Positions 7,976 to 17,782 of a stretch of 39,106 nt of DNA are shown here, piece after piece. Every line of letters begins with the position of its first letter. Position 1 is the first letter of the stretch. The stretch covers positions 1-39,106 of the forward strand of contig NZ_WJQT01000023.1 in assembly GCF_009659375.1 (NCBI RefSeq). Reading direction: 5' to 3'. Position numbers and translations under genes: made by a program. The stretch is from Fundicoccus ignavus (GTDB lineage: Bacteria > Bacillota > Bacilli > Lactobacillales > Aerococcaceae). The notes under the pieces are model-generated. The model saw only the letters and a program-made list of their open reading frames with translations, was not told where the DNA came from and searched no databases.

Positions 7976-8108
7976 GCTTTTCCTCCTCTCGTATTATCCA
8001 TTATACAATAAAAACTATTTGGACCCATGAAAGTATCTGTTTTTGCATCTTAAGAAACATCCAAAAGATTGTTAAAGTGGAGACAATATTTATAAAGGAG
8101 TAATCAAA
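7976..8108 (-). promoter_or_regulatory. divergent pdxR-pdxS control region
   Basis: The 133-bp gap holds both promoters. For pdxR, TATAAT is seen on the minus strand at 8000-8005, with no good -35 box, and AGAGGAGGAAAAGC precedes its ATG. For pdxS, AAAGGAG lies 8 nt before its ATG. TTTGGACCCAT (8019-8029) and CATCCAAAAGATTG (8057-8070) are candidate PdxR-binding direct or inverted elements (TGGA/TCCA cores). I cannot place the pdxS -10 with confidence, which suits an activator-dependent promoter. Confidence 0.55.
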
Positions 8109-8966
8109 ATGAAACGATCAACTGAAGAAGTACATAAACAATTAGCTGGTGGCGTAATTATGGACGTGGTAAATGTGGAACAAGCTAAAATTGCAGAAGC
8201 AGCTGGTGCCGTAGCGGTCATGGCTTTAGAAAGAGTTCCTGCAGACATTCGAGCTGCTGGTGGTATTAGTCGGATGAGTGACCCTCAAATGATAAAAGAA
8301 ATTCAAGCAGCAGTTTCTATACCAGTCATGGCGAAAGTAAGAATTGGTCACTTTGTCGAAGCTCAAATCTTAGAAAGTTTACAAATTGACTATATTGATG
8401 AGTCAGAAGTTTTATCAGTCGCTGATCATGTTTATCATATTGATAAACAACCATTTGAAACACCTTTCGTTTGTGGAGCTAGAGATTTAGGTGAAGCTTT
8501 ACGCCGTATTCAAGAAGGGGCTAAAATGATTCGTACTAAAGGTGAAGCAGGAACGGGGGATGTCAGTCAAGCGGTTAGTCACTTAAGAAAAATCCATGAA
8601 CAAATCCGCTATGTGGCTTCGTTACAAGATGATCAGCTCTTTAACCAAGCTAAGGAATTAGGCGTCTCTTATGATTTATTAAAGCGAGTCCATGATACTG
8701 GTAAATTACCTGTGCTGAACTTTTCAGCTGGCGGGGTGGCAACACCTGCTGATGCGGCTTTAATGATGCAATTAGGTGCTGAAGGAGTTTTCGTTGGTTC
8801 AGGCATTTTCAAATCAGGTAATCCAGAAAAACGTGCCAAAGCCATAGTTGAAGCAGTAGCCCATTACAAAGATGCTGCTAAATTAGCCGAAATCTCAACT
8901 GATTTAGGCGAAGCGATGGTAGGTATTAACGAAGACGAAATTAAAGTCATCATGTCTAAGCGTTAA
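8109..8966 (+). CDS. pdxS: pyridoxal 5'-phosphate synthase lyase subunit PdxS
   Basis: PdxS (Pdx1, YaaD) builds PLP from ribose 5-phosphate, glyceraldehyde 3-phosphate and ammonia in a (beta/alpha)8 barrel that forms a dodecamer. The 285-residue product is near normal length. It shows [35 protein letters not shown], the Schiff-base lysine in [11 protein letters not shown] (residue 77) and the second catalytic lysine in [11 protein letters not shown] (near residue 144). The glutaminase partner gene pdxT normally follows directly, but here a terminator comes 20 bp after the stop and no pdxT is in the window. The enzyme may use free ammonia or a PdxT encoded elsewhere. Confidence 0.97.
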   Translation: MKRSTEEVHKQLAGGVIMDVVNVEQAKIAEAAGAVAVMALERVPADIRAAGGISRMSDPQMIKEIQAAVSIPVMAKVRIGHFVEAQILESLQIDYIDESEVLSVADHVYHIDKQPFETPFVCGARDLGEALRRIQEGAKMIRTKGEAGTGDVSQAVSHLRKIHEQIRYVASLQDDQLFNQAKELGVSYDLLKRVHDTGKLPVLNFSAGGVATPADAALMMQLGAEGVFVGSGIFKSGNPEKRAKAIVEAVAHYKDAAKLAEISTDLGEAMVGINEDEIKVIMSKR

Positions 8967-8986
8967 CCATTAAAAACAAGGGTTTC

Positions 8987-9022
8987 AAAAGTCAGTGGGC
9001 TTGATCTGCTGACTTTTTTTAT
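8987..9022 (+). terminator. rho-independent terminator after pdxS
   Basis: AAAAGTCAG (8987-8995) pairs perfectly with CTGACTTTT (9009-9017), followed by more T residues. It starts 20 bp after the pdxS stop and closes pdxS as a single-gene unit. Confidence 0.85.
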
Positions 9023-9090
9023 TTTGTCCTAGGCAGTTTGGGAGTTCCTCTTCCTTGGGAGTTATCGAGGAGTTACTTGACACCACTCTG

Positions 9091-9174
9091 AATAGAACGT
9101 CAGTTTACCCATCCATTATTTGCCAAGATGTATTTGAGCAATTTCAAGGAGAAAGACAACAACGAAGTAAATGA
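9091..9174 (+). pseudogene. fragment of a first large serine recombinase
   Basis: A short open stretch ending in TGA, NRTSVYPSIICQDVFEQFQ and following residues, matches the region of phage/transposon-type large serine recombinases usually written HPAII-EIFE-VQ-E--RRS. A second short frame (about 9226-9311), ending QLYQSIEVIR, may be the small gene that often sits between tandem recombinases. Only fragments remain. Assignment rests on family memory and on the neighbouring recombinase. Confidence 0.55.
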
Positions 9175-9328
9175 TTAGGAAGAAACTTAATTTACCTAAT
9201 AATCAGTTAAACATTTCCAGTGCATTTAAATGGCGGGGCGAAGAAATACAGATATCAGATTCATTTGAAATAACAGAGCAGTTATATCAGTCAATAGAGG
9301 TGATTAGATGACAATGTAAAAAAATGTA

Positions 9329-10690
9329 ATGACGATTCCTGCACGACGAAAAATTAAAACTGAGGAACAGCACGATGAAACCAACAAATTAAGAGTTGCT
9401 GCCTACTGGCGTGTGTTAACAGAAAGTGAAGAACAAGTTAGGAGTTTTACTACCCAGGTGAATCACTATAGAAATTATATTAATAAGACCCCAGAATAGC
9501 AATTAGTTAATATTAATGCAGATGAAAGAAATTTCAGGAACGAATACCTAAAATACAAAAGAGTTTAGTCGAATGATTGATGAGTGTATAGACGGTAGTG
9601 TTGATTTGATTATAAGGAAGTATATCTCACGATTTGCGAGAAATACTGTGGATTGTTTGAACTACATTCGTCAATTAAAAGAACAAAAAGTTGCTGTGTA
9701 TTTTGAAAAAGAGAACATCAATACACTAGATAGAAGGGTAAAGTATTGCTTACAATTATGGCGTCTCGGCCAATAAGAATCTGAGTCTTTAAGTAAAAAC
9801 GTAAAACGTGGTGTGTAGTTAAGATTTCAACAAGGAAAAATTCAAGTTAATCATAATAGGTTTTTAGGATATACAAAAGATGAAGAAGGTAATCTAGTTA
9901 TTAAACCAGAACAAGCAATAATCAGGAAGTACCTAGAAGGGTCCAATTTAAAAGTAATCACAGATGGATTAATTAAGAATGGTATACTTACTGCTACAGG
10001 AAAATAATATTGGCGTGGGGAAGCTGTAAGTAAAATCCTTAGGAATGAAAAGTATATGGGAGATGCCTTACTTCAAAAAACATATACCGTTGATGTTTTA
10101 AGCAAAAAAAGAATTAACAATAGTGGCATTGTAGCACAGTACAATGTAGAAATTAGTCATGATGCTATTATTCCAAGAGAACTATTTATGCAAACTCAAA
10201 ATGAACTAAATAGAAGATCTGAACTTAGAAAAAGTAAAAACAAATTAAAGAAGAAGAGTGTCTATAGTGAACAATATGCCTTATCAAATGTCCTAGTCTG
10301 CAGCGAGTTGGCGATCTTTATAGAAGAGTGGCATGGAATTATAAAGTATCAACTTCAGCAAAGTGGAGATGTGCAACTAGAATAACTGATGGACCTGATG
10401 CCTGTAAAGGAGAAAGACTAGAAGAATCAGAAATTCAAAACAAATGTCATTAATAGATGAAAAGATAAATAAACTAAAAAATGAAACTGGTGAGTTCAGT
10501 TCAAGATAACAAATCCGATGACGAAAGGGTTGATCAGCTAGAGGAGTTAAGAAATAAGAAAAGTAAACTTCAAGCAGATGTATCAATTGTAGATACTAAC
10601 AGACTAAGAATAGAAGATCTAATAAAATTTTTAGACTCTAGTTCATCTAGAATTGAGGAATACGAAGATAAATTATATGATAGGATATAG
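9329..10690 (+). pseudogene. large serine recombinase, multiply inactivated
   Basis: Joined across stops and frameshifts, the frames give a large serine recombinase (TnpX/phage-integrase type). The resolvase start IPARRKIKTEEQ..NKLRVAAYWRVLTESEEQ is followed by a second resolvase segment [20 protein letters not shown] with SRFARNTVD, then QALLQ-type recombinase domain (EKYMGDALLQKTYTVDVLSK) and a coiled-coil tail to 10690. Normal relatives read RVAAYARVSTD; here the catalytic Ser is replaced by Leu (RVLTE). In-frame stops occur near 9497, 9567, 9818 and 10005, and at least two frameshifts are present. The mobile element it once served was not identified. Confidence 0.85.
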
Positions 10691-10767
10691 TAATTCTGAT
10701 CTTGTAAAAATTTTTGGGTTTAAAATTTAAAATAATGAATAATATAATAAAATAAATTATTTTTTAT

Positions 10768-12155
10768 CCTGAATAATTCATACCTCTAATTTAGAGGCTG
10801 TTTTATCAATATTGTTATATTTTCTTTATCGTTTATTCACTGTTTGGGCTCGAATTTTGGGCGCACTGCTCCCTGGGCCATTTAAATATTTTTAAAATCC
10901 AACAGGCTAATCATCATGCGAGCCTCGTTTTCAATGAATCTGGGACTATCTGTTTTATCAAAGAAGAAGCTGTTTTTGGCTTCTTTAATGTAGTTTTCCA
11001 TGGTACCGCGTTTATTGTAGGTTTCAAATACTCTTTTAGCCGAGATGTTTCCTGAGAAATTCGTGACAATAAAAGAATGCTTAAAGAGTAGTTCACCTAC
11101 TTCTCGAGTCGAACGGATACAGACACGTCGTGACTTTGTCCATGAGGCTGCTTGGTATAAAACCGAGTGATAATAGACTTCTTTTTCATCCCATGGATGA
11201 TCATTATCATATAACACAAATTCTTCAGCTAAGCGATACAAATTTCGATTGGCCTTTAGCCGAATGACATACTGATTTTCGTATAAGTCGCATAAATCAT
11301 AAATATTCGGCGTTGCGAATCCACTATCTCCACGAACGAGAATATCAGTAGTTGGAATCACTTGGTTATAATGTTCCAATAACGGTTCAAGAAATTCTTT
11401 GACTCCGTTGGAAGTATATTGATTTCCTGATCGAAGCTTGGCTTTTAAAAAGTCGCCAATCAAGCCGTCAAATGCCACCAAAGGGTGATAACCATTTGTT
11501 CCATAGTGTGCATTATAAGCTGTTTGTTCTTGATGACCAAAGGTATCCGAATAAGTAGAATCTAAATCGATAATCATATTTGTATCGTTGCGAACCAGAC
11601 GGGCTTTGTCAATTAACGCTTGATTGAATACTTGCAACGTCTTAATTGTCTCATCTTCTACACGATCATAGAGTCGAGAAATTGAGGATTGAGAAGCCAG
11701 TGGCTCATCGGTTGAGAGCGTCTGTAATACCGGATCATGCTGTAAAATATTTGCAGCAGAATCAGTATGATAACCACCTATAATTTGTAGAATTAACTGT
11801 TTCAAAATCATATGATTCGTATGCGTTCAATATTTACGACTGTCATTAAATGTAACAATATCTTCAGAGAGCTGAGTAAATTGGAAAGCATCCATTAATT
11901 CATCGATTAGTACTAAAGCAGAATCACTTGATAAACGACCACCATCATGAGAAACGATTAAATTATTGTTGAATTTTACGGCGTTTTCTTGTAAAGTAAC
12001 CATTAAGAGACCCCTTTCTATTGGCTGTTTGTCATGAATTAACCATATCAGAAAGGGGCTCTTTTCATCACCTAATGGGTGATGGGATGACTTAGATAAA
12101 AGATTGTTAAACCAACGTTAGTTGATATTAATAGAAAAAATATGAATTATTCAGG
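10768..12155 (-). mobile_element. IS1380-family element, internally deleted
   Basis: Terminal inverted repeats CCTGAATAATTCATA (10768-10782) and TATGAATTATTCAGG (12141-12155) bound a 1388-bp element with one transposase gene on the minus strand. No direct target duplication is seen. Instead the flanks are inverted copies of each other (ATTTTTTAT | ATAAAAAAT), which suggests recombination or inversion after insertion. The transposase has a stop and has lost its C-terminus, so the element cannot move by itself. A hairpin, TCATCACCTAATGGGTGATG, near the right end is shared with the miniature copy at 15393. Confidence 0.88.
10882..12003 (-). pseudogene. IS1380-family transposase, nonsense mutated and 3'-truncated
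   Basis: Starts at ATG 12003 and stays in frame, except for TGA at 11827-11829 where relatives have Trp (RKY-stop-THTNHMILKQL). Downstream residues are typical of the DDE_Tnp_1 IS1380 group: DLDSTYSDTFGHQEQTAYNA with the first Asp, DILVRGDSGFATPNIYDLC with the second, and the late YNKRGTMENYIKEAKNSFFF with the catalytic Glu. It then stops after MMISLLDFKNI, far short of the usual C-terminus (about 430-450 residues), with the following sequence joining the IS end directly. An internal deletion is therefore likely. Confidence 0.88.
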
Positions 12156-12171
12156 ATAAAAAATCCTAATT

Positions 12172-12215
12172 AAAGCAACGGCCTACTAGCAAATCACGCT
12201 GGAGGCTGTTGCTTT
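12172..12215 (-). terminator. terminator-like hairpin downstream of metF
   Basis: AAAGCAACGGCCT (12172-12184) and AGGCTGTTGCTTT (12203-12215) pair with one wobble. It lies 15 bp past the metF stop. On the minus strand a weak T-rich run follows after 8 bases. It closes the metE-metF operon before the IS1380 copy. Confidence 0.65.
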
Positions 12216-12229
12216 ATATAATTTGCTCT

Positions 12230-13111
12230 TTATACGCCTAAGAGTTCCGTAGTTTGAAACAATGATTTTGTTGCTTGATGAATTTGCCGAGCGGTATCGG
12301 ATTGATTCATGGTATATAAATGAATGCCAGCCACGCCTTGTGTGACTAAGTCGACAATCTGATCAATGGCGTAGGCAAGCCCCGCATCACGCAATGCAAC
12401 AGGATCGTGTTCATATTTTTCTAAAATTGCTAGAAATTTCTTCGGCAGTTGAGAAGAGCTGACTTTAATTAGACGTAAAGCCTGTTTGCGATTTACGATA
12501 GGCATGATCCCAGCCAAAATGGGGGCATCAATCTCTGCCAGTGAGCATCCTTCTTTGAACTGATAAAATTGTTCATTGTCAAAGAAAAGCTGTGTAATCA
12601 ACTGACTGCAGCCAGCTTCTACTTTTTTCCTTAGATGCTTGATATCAGAAATCCGGTTGTCTGAATCTGGATGAATTTCAGGGTAGCAAGCACCTGAAAT
12701 GTCAAAGTAGGGTGCTTGTTCCTGAATAAAAGTAACCAAATCACTCGCATAAGAAAAATCTCTTTTAGGTGGAATTCCTTCAACAATATCGCCTCTAAGA
12801 GCTAACACATGCCGGATTCCTAGTTTTTCAAGCTGTCCAAGGATGGTAGATACTTGTTGCTTGGATAAATAAGCTGCCGGTAAGTGTGCAATGGTAGGAA
12901 TTCTCAATGTGTTTGTTACATAATCAGCAATTTTGACGGTTGTTTCTTCAATATTGGCTTTGTTATTACTGCAAGTTACGCTAATAAAATTCGGCTGTAA
13001 ATCTTGTAGTTCATTCAAGGTCTGAATCAATTTTTTTGTACCAACTTGGGTATTCGCTGGAAAAACTTCAAAAGATAGGGAAGTGCCATTTCCTCTTTGA
13101 GAATCAGTCAT
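12230..13111 (-). CDS. metF: methylenetetrahydrofolate reductase
   Basis: MetF reduces 5,10-methylene-tetrahydrofolate to 5-methyl-tetrahydrofolate, the methyl donor for MetE, using FAD and NAD(P)H. The 293-residue length is normal for bacterial MetF. The TIM-barrel landmarks are LSFEVFPANT with the catalytic Glu near residue 15, FISVTCSNNK, PTIAHL, LALRGD, DISGACYPEIHPDS, KVEAGCSQLITQLFFDNEQFY and ILAGIMPIVN. The start follows AAAGGAGC by 9 nt. It is 3 bp behind metE on the same strand, so the two are translated from one message. The pair completes the last steps of methionine synthesis next to a LysR regulator. Confidence 0.96.
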   Translation of the reverse strand: MTDSQRGNGTSLSFEVFPANTQVGTKKLIQTLNELQDLQPNFISVTCSNNKANIEETTVKIADYVTNTLRIPTIAHLPAAYLSKQQVSTILGQLEKLGIRHVLALRGDIVEGIPPKRDFSYASDLVTFIQEQAPYFDISGACYPEIHPDSDNRISDIKHLRKKVEAGCSQLITQLFFDNEQFYQFKEGCSLAEIDAPILAGIMPIVNRKQALRLIKVSSSQLPKKFLAILEKYEHDPVALRDAGLAYAIDQIVDLVTQGVAGIHLYTMNQSDTARQIHQATKSLFQTTELLGV

Positions 13112-13114
13112 TGC

Positions 13115-15367
13115 CTACAGCTCCTTTCGAATCGCCTTCACTGCTTGCGTCATGTTTTCCAGGCTCGCTTTTGTTTCACGTTCCCCACGAGTCTTTAAAC
13201 CACAATCCGGATTAATCCAAACTTTCTCTTTTGGAACCTTTGCTAAAATTGCTCGAATGGTTTCGGTAATTTCTTCCACTGAAGGAATTCGTGGTGAGTG
13301 GATATCATAAACACCGGGGCCAACTTGAATTTTAAAGTTTTGTTTTTGTAATTCATCCAAAATTTCCAAATTAGAACGAGACGCTTCAAAGGAAATGACA
13401 TCCGCATCCATATTCTCAATCGCAGGGATAATATCGGTAAACTCGCTATAGCACATATGGGTGTGGATTTGCGTTTGGGGTTTCACTTTGCTGTGAACCA
13501 ATCGAAAGGCAGGGATTGCCCAATCCAAATATTCTGAATTCCAATCACTTCTTCTTAATGGCAACTTTTCCCTCAAAGCAGCTTCATCGATTTGAATCAC
13601 GCGAATACCGTTTGCTTCTAAGTCCAATACTTCTTCCTGAATCGCCAGAGCAATTTGTAAAGTAGATTCACGCAATGAAAGATCCTCTCGAGGGAATGAC
13701 CAATTTAAAATGGTCACCGGACCTGTTAACATTCCTTTTACGATTTTATCTGTTTGTGACTGCGCATAAGCAGACCATTCCACCGTAATCGGTGCCGCTC
13801 TTGAAACATCTCCCCATATGATAGGCGGTTTCACACCACGAGTGCCGTAAGATTGTACCCAGCCATTTTTACTAAATAGATAACCTTCCAAGTTTTGTCC
13901 GAAATATTCGACCATGTCGTTTCGCTCAAATTCACCGTGAACCAAAACATCTAACCCAATTTCTTCCTGCCAAGCTAACCAATCATTCGTTCGGTTTGCG
14001 ATAAATTCTTTATAGGAATCTTGACTGATTTCTTTTCGTTTGAAAAGAGCACGCGTCTTTTTGACATCTTTCGTTTGTGGGAAAGAACCAATCGTTGTAG
14101 TCGGTAGTAACGGAAAATTAAAAATGTCCTTTTGCAAAGCTTCTCTTTTTGAAAAATCAGGTTTCCTTGTAAAGGCATCTTCGGACAATTGATTGATTTT
14201 TTCCCCTAGAGCAGTATTTACCGCAATTCTTTCTGATGCAAACAAGTCTTTATTTTCAGCCAGAGCAGCACTGCTTTCTCCATCAAGAATTTCTTTTAAT
14301 TCAACGAGCTCCTGTAACTTTTCTTTAGCAAAAGAGAAATGCCGCTTGATTTCTTCAGGAAAACTTTCCTTTTCTACTGTGAATGGTACGTGGAGCAAGG
14401 AGCAGGAAGTAGACAGGACATAATTTTTCACCCCCAAACTCTCTAATAGGGCCAAGCTTTTCGAATAGTCATTTCGCCAAATGTTTTTTCCGTTAACGAC
14501 TCCTGCATACAGAAATTTGTCTTCTGGAAAGGCAGTTTGAACCAACTCGATATTTTTAGTACCTTCCACAAAGTCCAAGCCGATTCCTTCTACTGCTAAG
14601 GCAGTCAATTCATGATACACGTCACGTACATCACCAAAGTAAGTTTGAATGAGGATTTTCAAGCCAGCTTTATCTGCAAGCAAGGAATCATAAAGATCTA
14701 CAAATAATTTCTTTTCCGCTTCATCAACATCTTTTACCAAAGCAGGTTCATCTAATTGAATCCATTCTGCACCGATTTCATTCAATTTGTGAAACACTTC
14801 TTGGTATCCTTTCACCAAGTCAGCGACAAAGTCACGAGCAGCTAAGCCATCTTCAAACTCGCTTAGTTGAAGCAAAGTAAAAGGCCCAACTAAAACAGGG
14901 CGGCTATCAATTCCCAAATCCTTGGCTTCTAAGAACTCATCAAAAATTTTGCTCGTACTAATTTGAATAGCGGTGTCTTTTTCAAATTTTGGTACGAGAT
15001 AATGATAATTCGTATTGAACCATTTTTTCATCGGGAGAGCTTTAATATCGCCTTTTTCTCCTTGGTAACCACGTGCTAAAGTAAAATACTTATCTAGGGA
15101 AGATAAGTCACTTTTTTCGACTTCTTTTGGAAGAATATTGAATAGAAAAGCAGCATCCAAGGTCTGATCGTAAAAGGAAAAGTCATTACTTGGAATAGAA
15201 TCAATTCCTGCTTTTTTTACTAGTGAAAAATGCTTGCGCCGGATCTCTTTTCCAATTCGGAATAATTCTTCTTCATTGATTTCGTTTCGGAGATACTTCT
15301 CCGTCGCAAATTTTAATTCGCGGTTTTCGCCCAACCTGGGGAAACCAATAATGGATGTTTGAGTCAT
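13115..15367 (-). CDS. metE: cobalamin-independent methionine synthase
   Basis: MetE transfers the methyl group of 5-methyl-tetrahydropteroyl-triglutamate to homocysteine. The 750-residue protein has two barrel domains. The N-terminal part begins [20 protein letters not shown]; the catalytic C-terminal half has [41 protein letters not shown], and the zinc ligands in THMCYSEF and [12 protein letters not shown] start at ATG 15367, after AAAGGAGGA. The frame is open 13 codons further, but those codons are the terminal repeat of the miniature element that ends 25 bp upstream. That insertion pushed the original promoter about 350 bp away. Confidence 0.97.
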   Translation of the reverse strand: MTQTSIIGFPRLGENRELKFATEKYLRNEINEEELFRIGKEIRRKHFSLVKKAGIDSIPSNDFSFYDQTLDAAFLFNILPKEVEKSDLSSLDKYFTLARGYQGEKGDIKALPMKKWFNTNYHYLVPKFEKDTAIQISTSKIFDEFLEAKDLGIDSRPVLVGPFTLLQLSEFEDGLAARDFVADLVKGYQEVFHKLNEIGAEWIQLDEPALVKDVDEAEKKLFVDLYDSLLADKAGLKILIQTYFGDVRDVYHELTALAVEGIGLDFVEGTKNIELVQTAFPEDKFLYAGVVNGKNIWRNDYSKSLALLESLGVKNYVLSTSCSLLHVPFTVEKESFPEEIKRHFSFAKEKLQELVELKEILDGESSAALAENKDLFASERIAVNTALGEKINQLSEDAFTRKPDFSKREALQKDIFNFPLLPTTTIGSFPQTKDVKKTRALFKRKEISQDSYKEFIANRTNDWLAWQEEIGLDVLVHGEFERNDMVEYFGQNLEGYLFSKNGWVQSYGTRGVKPPIIWGDVSRAAPITVEWSAYAQSQTDKIVKGMLTGPVTILNWSFPREDLSLRESTLQIALAIQEEVLDLEANGIRVIQIDEAALREKLPLRRSDWNSEYLDWAIPAFRLVHSKVKPQTQIHTHMCYSEFTDIIPAIENMDADVISFEASRSNLEILDELQKQNFKIQVGPGVYDIHSPRIPSVEEITETIRAILAKVPKEKVWINPDCGLKTRGERETKASLENMTQAVKAIRKEL

Positions 15368-15392
15368 AGTAAATCCTCCTTTGTTGTTATCA

Positions 15393-15742
15393 CCTGAATA
15401 ATTCATACCTCTAATGTTAAAGGCTGTTTTATCAATATTGTTATATTTTCTTTACCGTTTTTCATCTTCTATCCTAATTGATTAATTTTTCTGGCCCTTG
15501 TAATTATTTTGAATTTTTTCACTTTTCAAACTCAAATTTTGGACGCACTGCTCCTTGGGCCATTTAAAAATCTGGTTATTAAATGTACTGCCGAATCCTT
15601 TGGTTTTGCCTGAATACGGTATAAAATTCTCGCTGATAAAGGGATTCTTTTTCATCACCTAATGGGTGATGAAGCAGATTACTTTAAAAACTAATAAATC
15701 AATGTTAGGAAAGACTATTAGTAAAACTATGAATTATTCAGG
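15393..15742. mobile_element. 350-bp miniature element (MITE) derived from the IS1380 copy
   Basis: The ends CCTGAATAATTCATA and TATGAATTATTCAGG are the same as those of the element at 10768. It is flanked by a perfect 5-bp direct duplication, TATCA (15388-15392 and 15743-15747). Internally it keeps the left about 60 bp, the phrase GCACTGCTCCTTGGGCCATT and the right-end hairpin TCATCACCTAATGGGTGATG, but no transposase. It probably moved by borrowing transposase from a full IS1380 relative. It separates metE from its old promoter. Confidence 0.88.
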
Positions 15743-15747
15743 TATCA

Positions 15748-15863
15748 AATATGATAGCACGTTCAAAATGACTTGGATAACTGAGAAAAATAATCATTCG
15801 TAATAGCTAAAGACTATAACATAAGGTAAGATAGATGGTAAATACAATAAGAGGAGGAGTCAC
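15748..15863. promoter_or_regulatory. metE / lysR divergent control region
   Basis: This is the native intergenic DNA between the miniature element and the LysR gene. On the minus strand TATAGT (15813-15818), with TTACCA 17 bp upstream, is a candidate metE promoter, now about 450 bp from the gene. The LysR gene has AAGAGGAGGAG before its ATG. A LysR-type box is expected here, but I could not pick one out with confidence. Confidence 0.45.
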
Positions 15864-16787
15864 ATGCGGATTGAACAACTGGAGTATTTGGAAGCCATTG
15901 TCAAAACAGGCTCGATAAATGAAGCAGCAAAAAATCTTTATTTGACACAGCCAAGCTTATCCAATGCTCTCAAAGAACTGGAAAAAGAAATTGGTATTCA
16001 AATTCTAGTTCGCAGTAAACTAGGGGTTTCTTTGACCGACGATGGAAGAGAGTTCATGATTTATGCCCGCCAAATTCTTGACAATGTCCATTTATTAGAA
16101 GAGCGATATCAAAAACAAAGCCCTAGAAAACAGGCTTTGTCGATTTCAGCTCAACATTATGCCTTTGTGGTGCATGCTTTTGTGGAACTGATTCGCGGAG
16201 TAAATACGGAGGAATATCAATTTACTTTGCGGGAAACAGAAACGCAGAATATTTTGGAAGACTTAACTGCTTTTAAAAGCGAACTAGGTGTTTTATACTT
16301 GAATAACTTTAACAAGCAGGTTCTGGAGAAATTATTTAAAGAAAATGATTTAGTATTTACGCCATTATTTGTTGCTCAACCGCATGTTTTTGTAGGAGCT
16401 CACAATCCTTTAATCGGGAAAAAATATGTGACGTTGGAAGATTTGGAAGAATATCCCTATCTTTCCTATGAACAGGGCGAGCGGAACTCTTTTTACTTTT
16501 CAGAAGAAATCCTCAGTACATTAGACCGAAAAAAGAATATTAAAGTAAGTGATCGCGCCACGATTTTTAATTTGATGGTAGGACTCAACGGCTACACAAT
16601 CAGCTCGGGAATTATCAGTAGTGAATTGAACGATGATAAAATAGTAGCTATTCCTTTAAAAGTAGAAGACACCATGACGCTGGGCTGGCTGAAGCACCAC
16701 AAGCTAGAACTGAGTCCTCTGGCAAAAGAATACCTAGAAATTCTTAAGCAGCATATTGAAAGGTTTGGATTTGAGATTGTGGAGTAG
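15864..16787 (+). CDS. LysR-family transcriptional regulator, probable regulator of metE-metF
   Basis: A 307-residue LysR-type protein. Residues 1-60 are the winged helix-turn-helix (MRIEQLEYLEAIVKTGSINE, AAKNLYLTQPSLSNALKELE), residues about 60-88 the linker helix, and residues about 90-300 the periplasmic-binding-protein-like effector domain. The gene is divergent from metE-metF across a shared intergenic region, the usual layout for a LysR activator of sulfur amino acid genes (MetR, CmbR and MtaR are precedents). The ligand, probably homocysteine or O-acetylserine by analogy, cannot be read from sequence. The miniature element in the shared region may have altered its control of metE. Start supported by AAGAGGAGGAG. 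Confidence 0.9.
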   Translation: MRIEQLEYLEAIVKTGSINEAAKNLYLTQPSLSNALKELEKEIGIQILVRSKLGVSLTDDGREFMIYARQILDNVHLLEERYQKQSPRKQALSISAQHYAFVVHAFVELIRGVNTEEYQFTLRETETQNILEDLTAFKSELGVLYLNNFNKQVLEKLFKENDLVFTPLFVAQPHVFVGAHNPLIGKKYVTLEDLEEYPYLSYEQGERNSFYFSEEILSTLDRKKNIKVSDRATIFNLMVGLNGYTISSGIISSELNDDKIVAIPLKVEDTMTLGWLKHHKLELSPLAKEYLEILKQHIERFGFEIVE

Positions 16788-16853
16788 ACATAACCTTGCA
16801 GGATTTGTTGTTTAGATAAAGTGATAATAAAAAGAATACAAAGGAGAAAAACC

Positions 16854-17754
16854 ATGCTGTTTTCAGAAAATTCACCAAACAATTTAGGAGTCACTCTTTG
16901 TGGCGACTAAAAAGACTTTGAATATTCATACGAGGCTTTGCATATGATAGTCGAGGACGAGGAATATTTCTCTTCGGCCAGGATTCGTGTGTTGGGAATT
17001 TGTTATGATATCCGCCATGCCTTAATGGGAAACAGGGAATATCAATTCGTTGAGAATGGCCCTACTGACGAGATAAAGAAATATCAAGGCTTTATCGCCT
17101 CTGATAAAAATATCTATTTAATAATTTATGTCTTATGGCCAGAAATGCTATTCGTCTTATGGGCGCTCAATGATTTTTCCCTGCACTACGCTAAAAAAAT
17201 TACAAAGAATCAAAGTATGTATAATTTACTCACAAAGAGAGTGGAAAAAAAGGCGTTCAGCCCCGAATCACTGGAGCGAATCATGCTCAGATGGTTGCAG
17301 ACCATCTGAGTATGATTCGTGAAGTGGACGTCGGGGCTGCCTTTTTGAGCACATTTACGCTACATTATTCGGGTATAGGAAAGAATCTGGGAGTTTTTCC
17401 CAGCACCCCGGACTTTATATACAGATACGCGAGTTTCAAGCAGCTATAGCGTACTGTATCCAAGAGACCGTAACGGAGCATACTTTCACCCGCTTGATAA
17501 ATACAATGAATCGCAGAAGTATGAGCGGCGTTTACTATTTCACCCAATATATCGACTTGCTGAATATAAAATTTAGCGAAATGGATGCAGAGAAAAGATT
17601 AAAAAATATCTCCGTCTATGCAAAGCGAATAGCCGAGCAAAGCGATGAATACCAGCAATTCGCAAGCGAAATTAGAGAGTCAGCCAAGAAATATAATTGT
17701 TCAGTCGACGAGATTCGTTTAAAATTGGAATATCCAGAAGATATGGAATGGTGA
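16854..17754 (+). pseudogene. DUF6904-like protein, broken by a stop and a hairpin insertion
   Basis: After AAAGGAG, the frame MLFSENSPNNLGVTLCGD is cut by TAA at codon 19 (16908-16910), then continues in frame as KDFEYSYEALHMIVEDEEYF..RIRVLGICYDIRHALMG to about 17240. A 100-nt hairpin then intervenes, and homology resumes in another frame near 17420 as YIQIREFQAAIAYCIQETV and runs to the natural end KLEYPEDMEW. I recognise this as the DUF6904 family (about 230 residues, function unknown), from memory. The two halves and the intact ends show it was once a full gene, decayed by point mutation plus insertion. Confidence 0.75.
17247..17346. repeat. 100-nt near-perfect hairpin element inserted in the DUF6904-like pseudogene
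   Basis: Outer arms AAAAAGGC (17247-17254) with GCCTTTTT (17339-17346) and AGCCCCGA (17259-17266) with TCGGGGCT (17331-17338) enclose an inner 19-bp stem, CGAATCATGCTCAGATGGT (17277-17295) with ACCATCTGAGTATGATTCG (17301-17319, one mismatch), around the loop TGCAG. It carries no gene. It could be a miniature inverted-repeat element or a mobile bidirectional terminator. It sits where the host reading frame is lost. Confidence 0.8.
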
Positions 17755-17782
17755 ACAAGAAATTCATACATTTTCGCTTTTC

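Noticed and set aside
15368..15406. Longer MetE start at 15406
   Set aside because: Those codons are the terminal repeat of the miniature element. The family start [11 protein letters not shown] follows a strong AAAGGAGGA.
10768..15742. metF-metE as a composite transposon between two IS1380 copies
   Set aside because: The right-hand copy has its own perfect TATCA duplication, so it inserted alone; the left copy is defective. The bracketing looks accidental.
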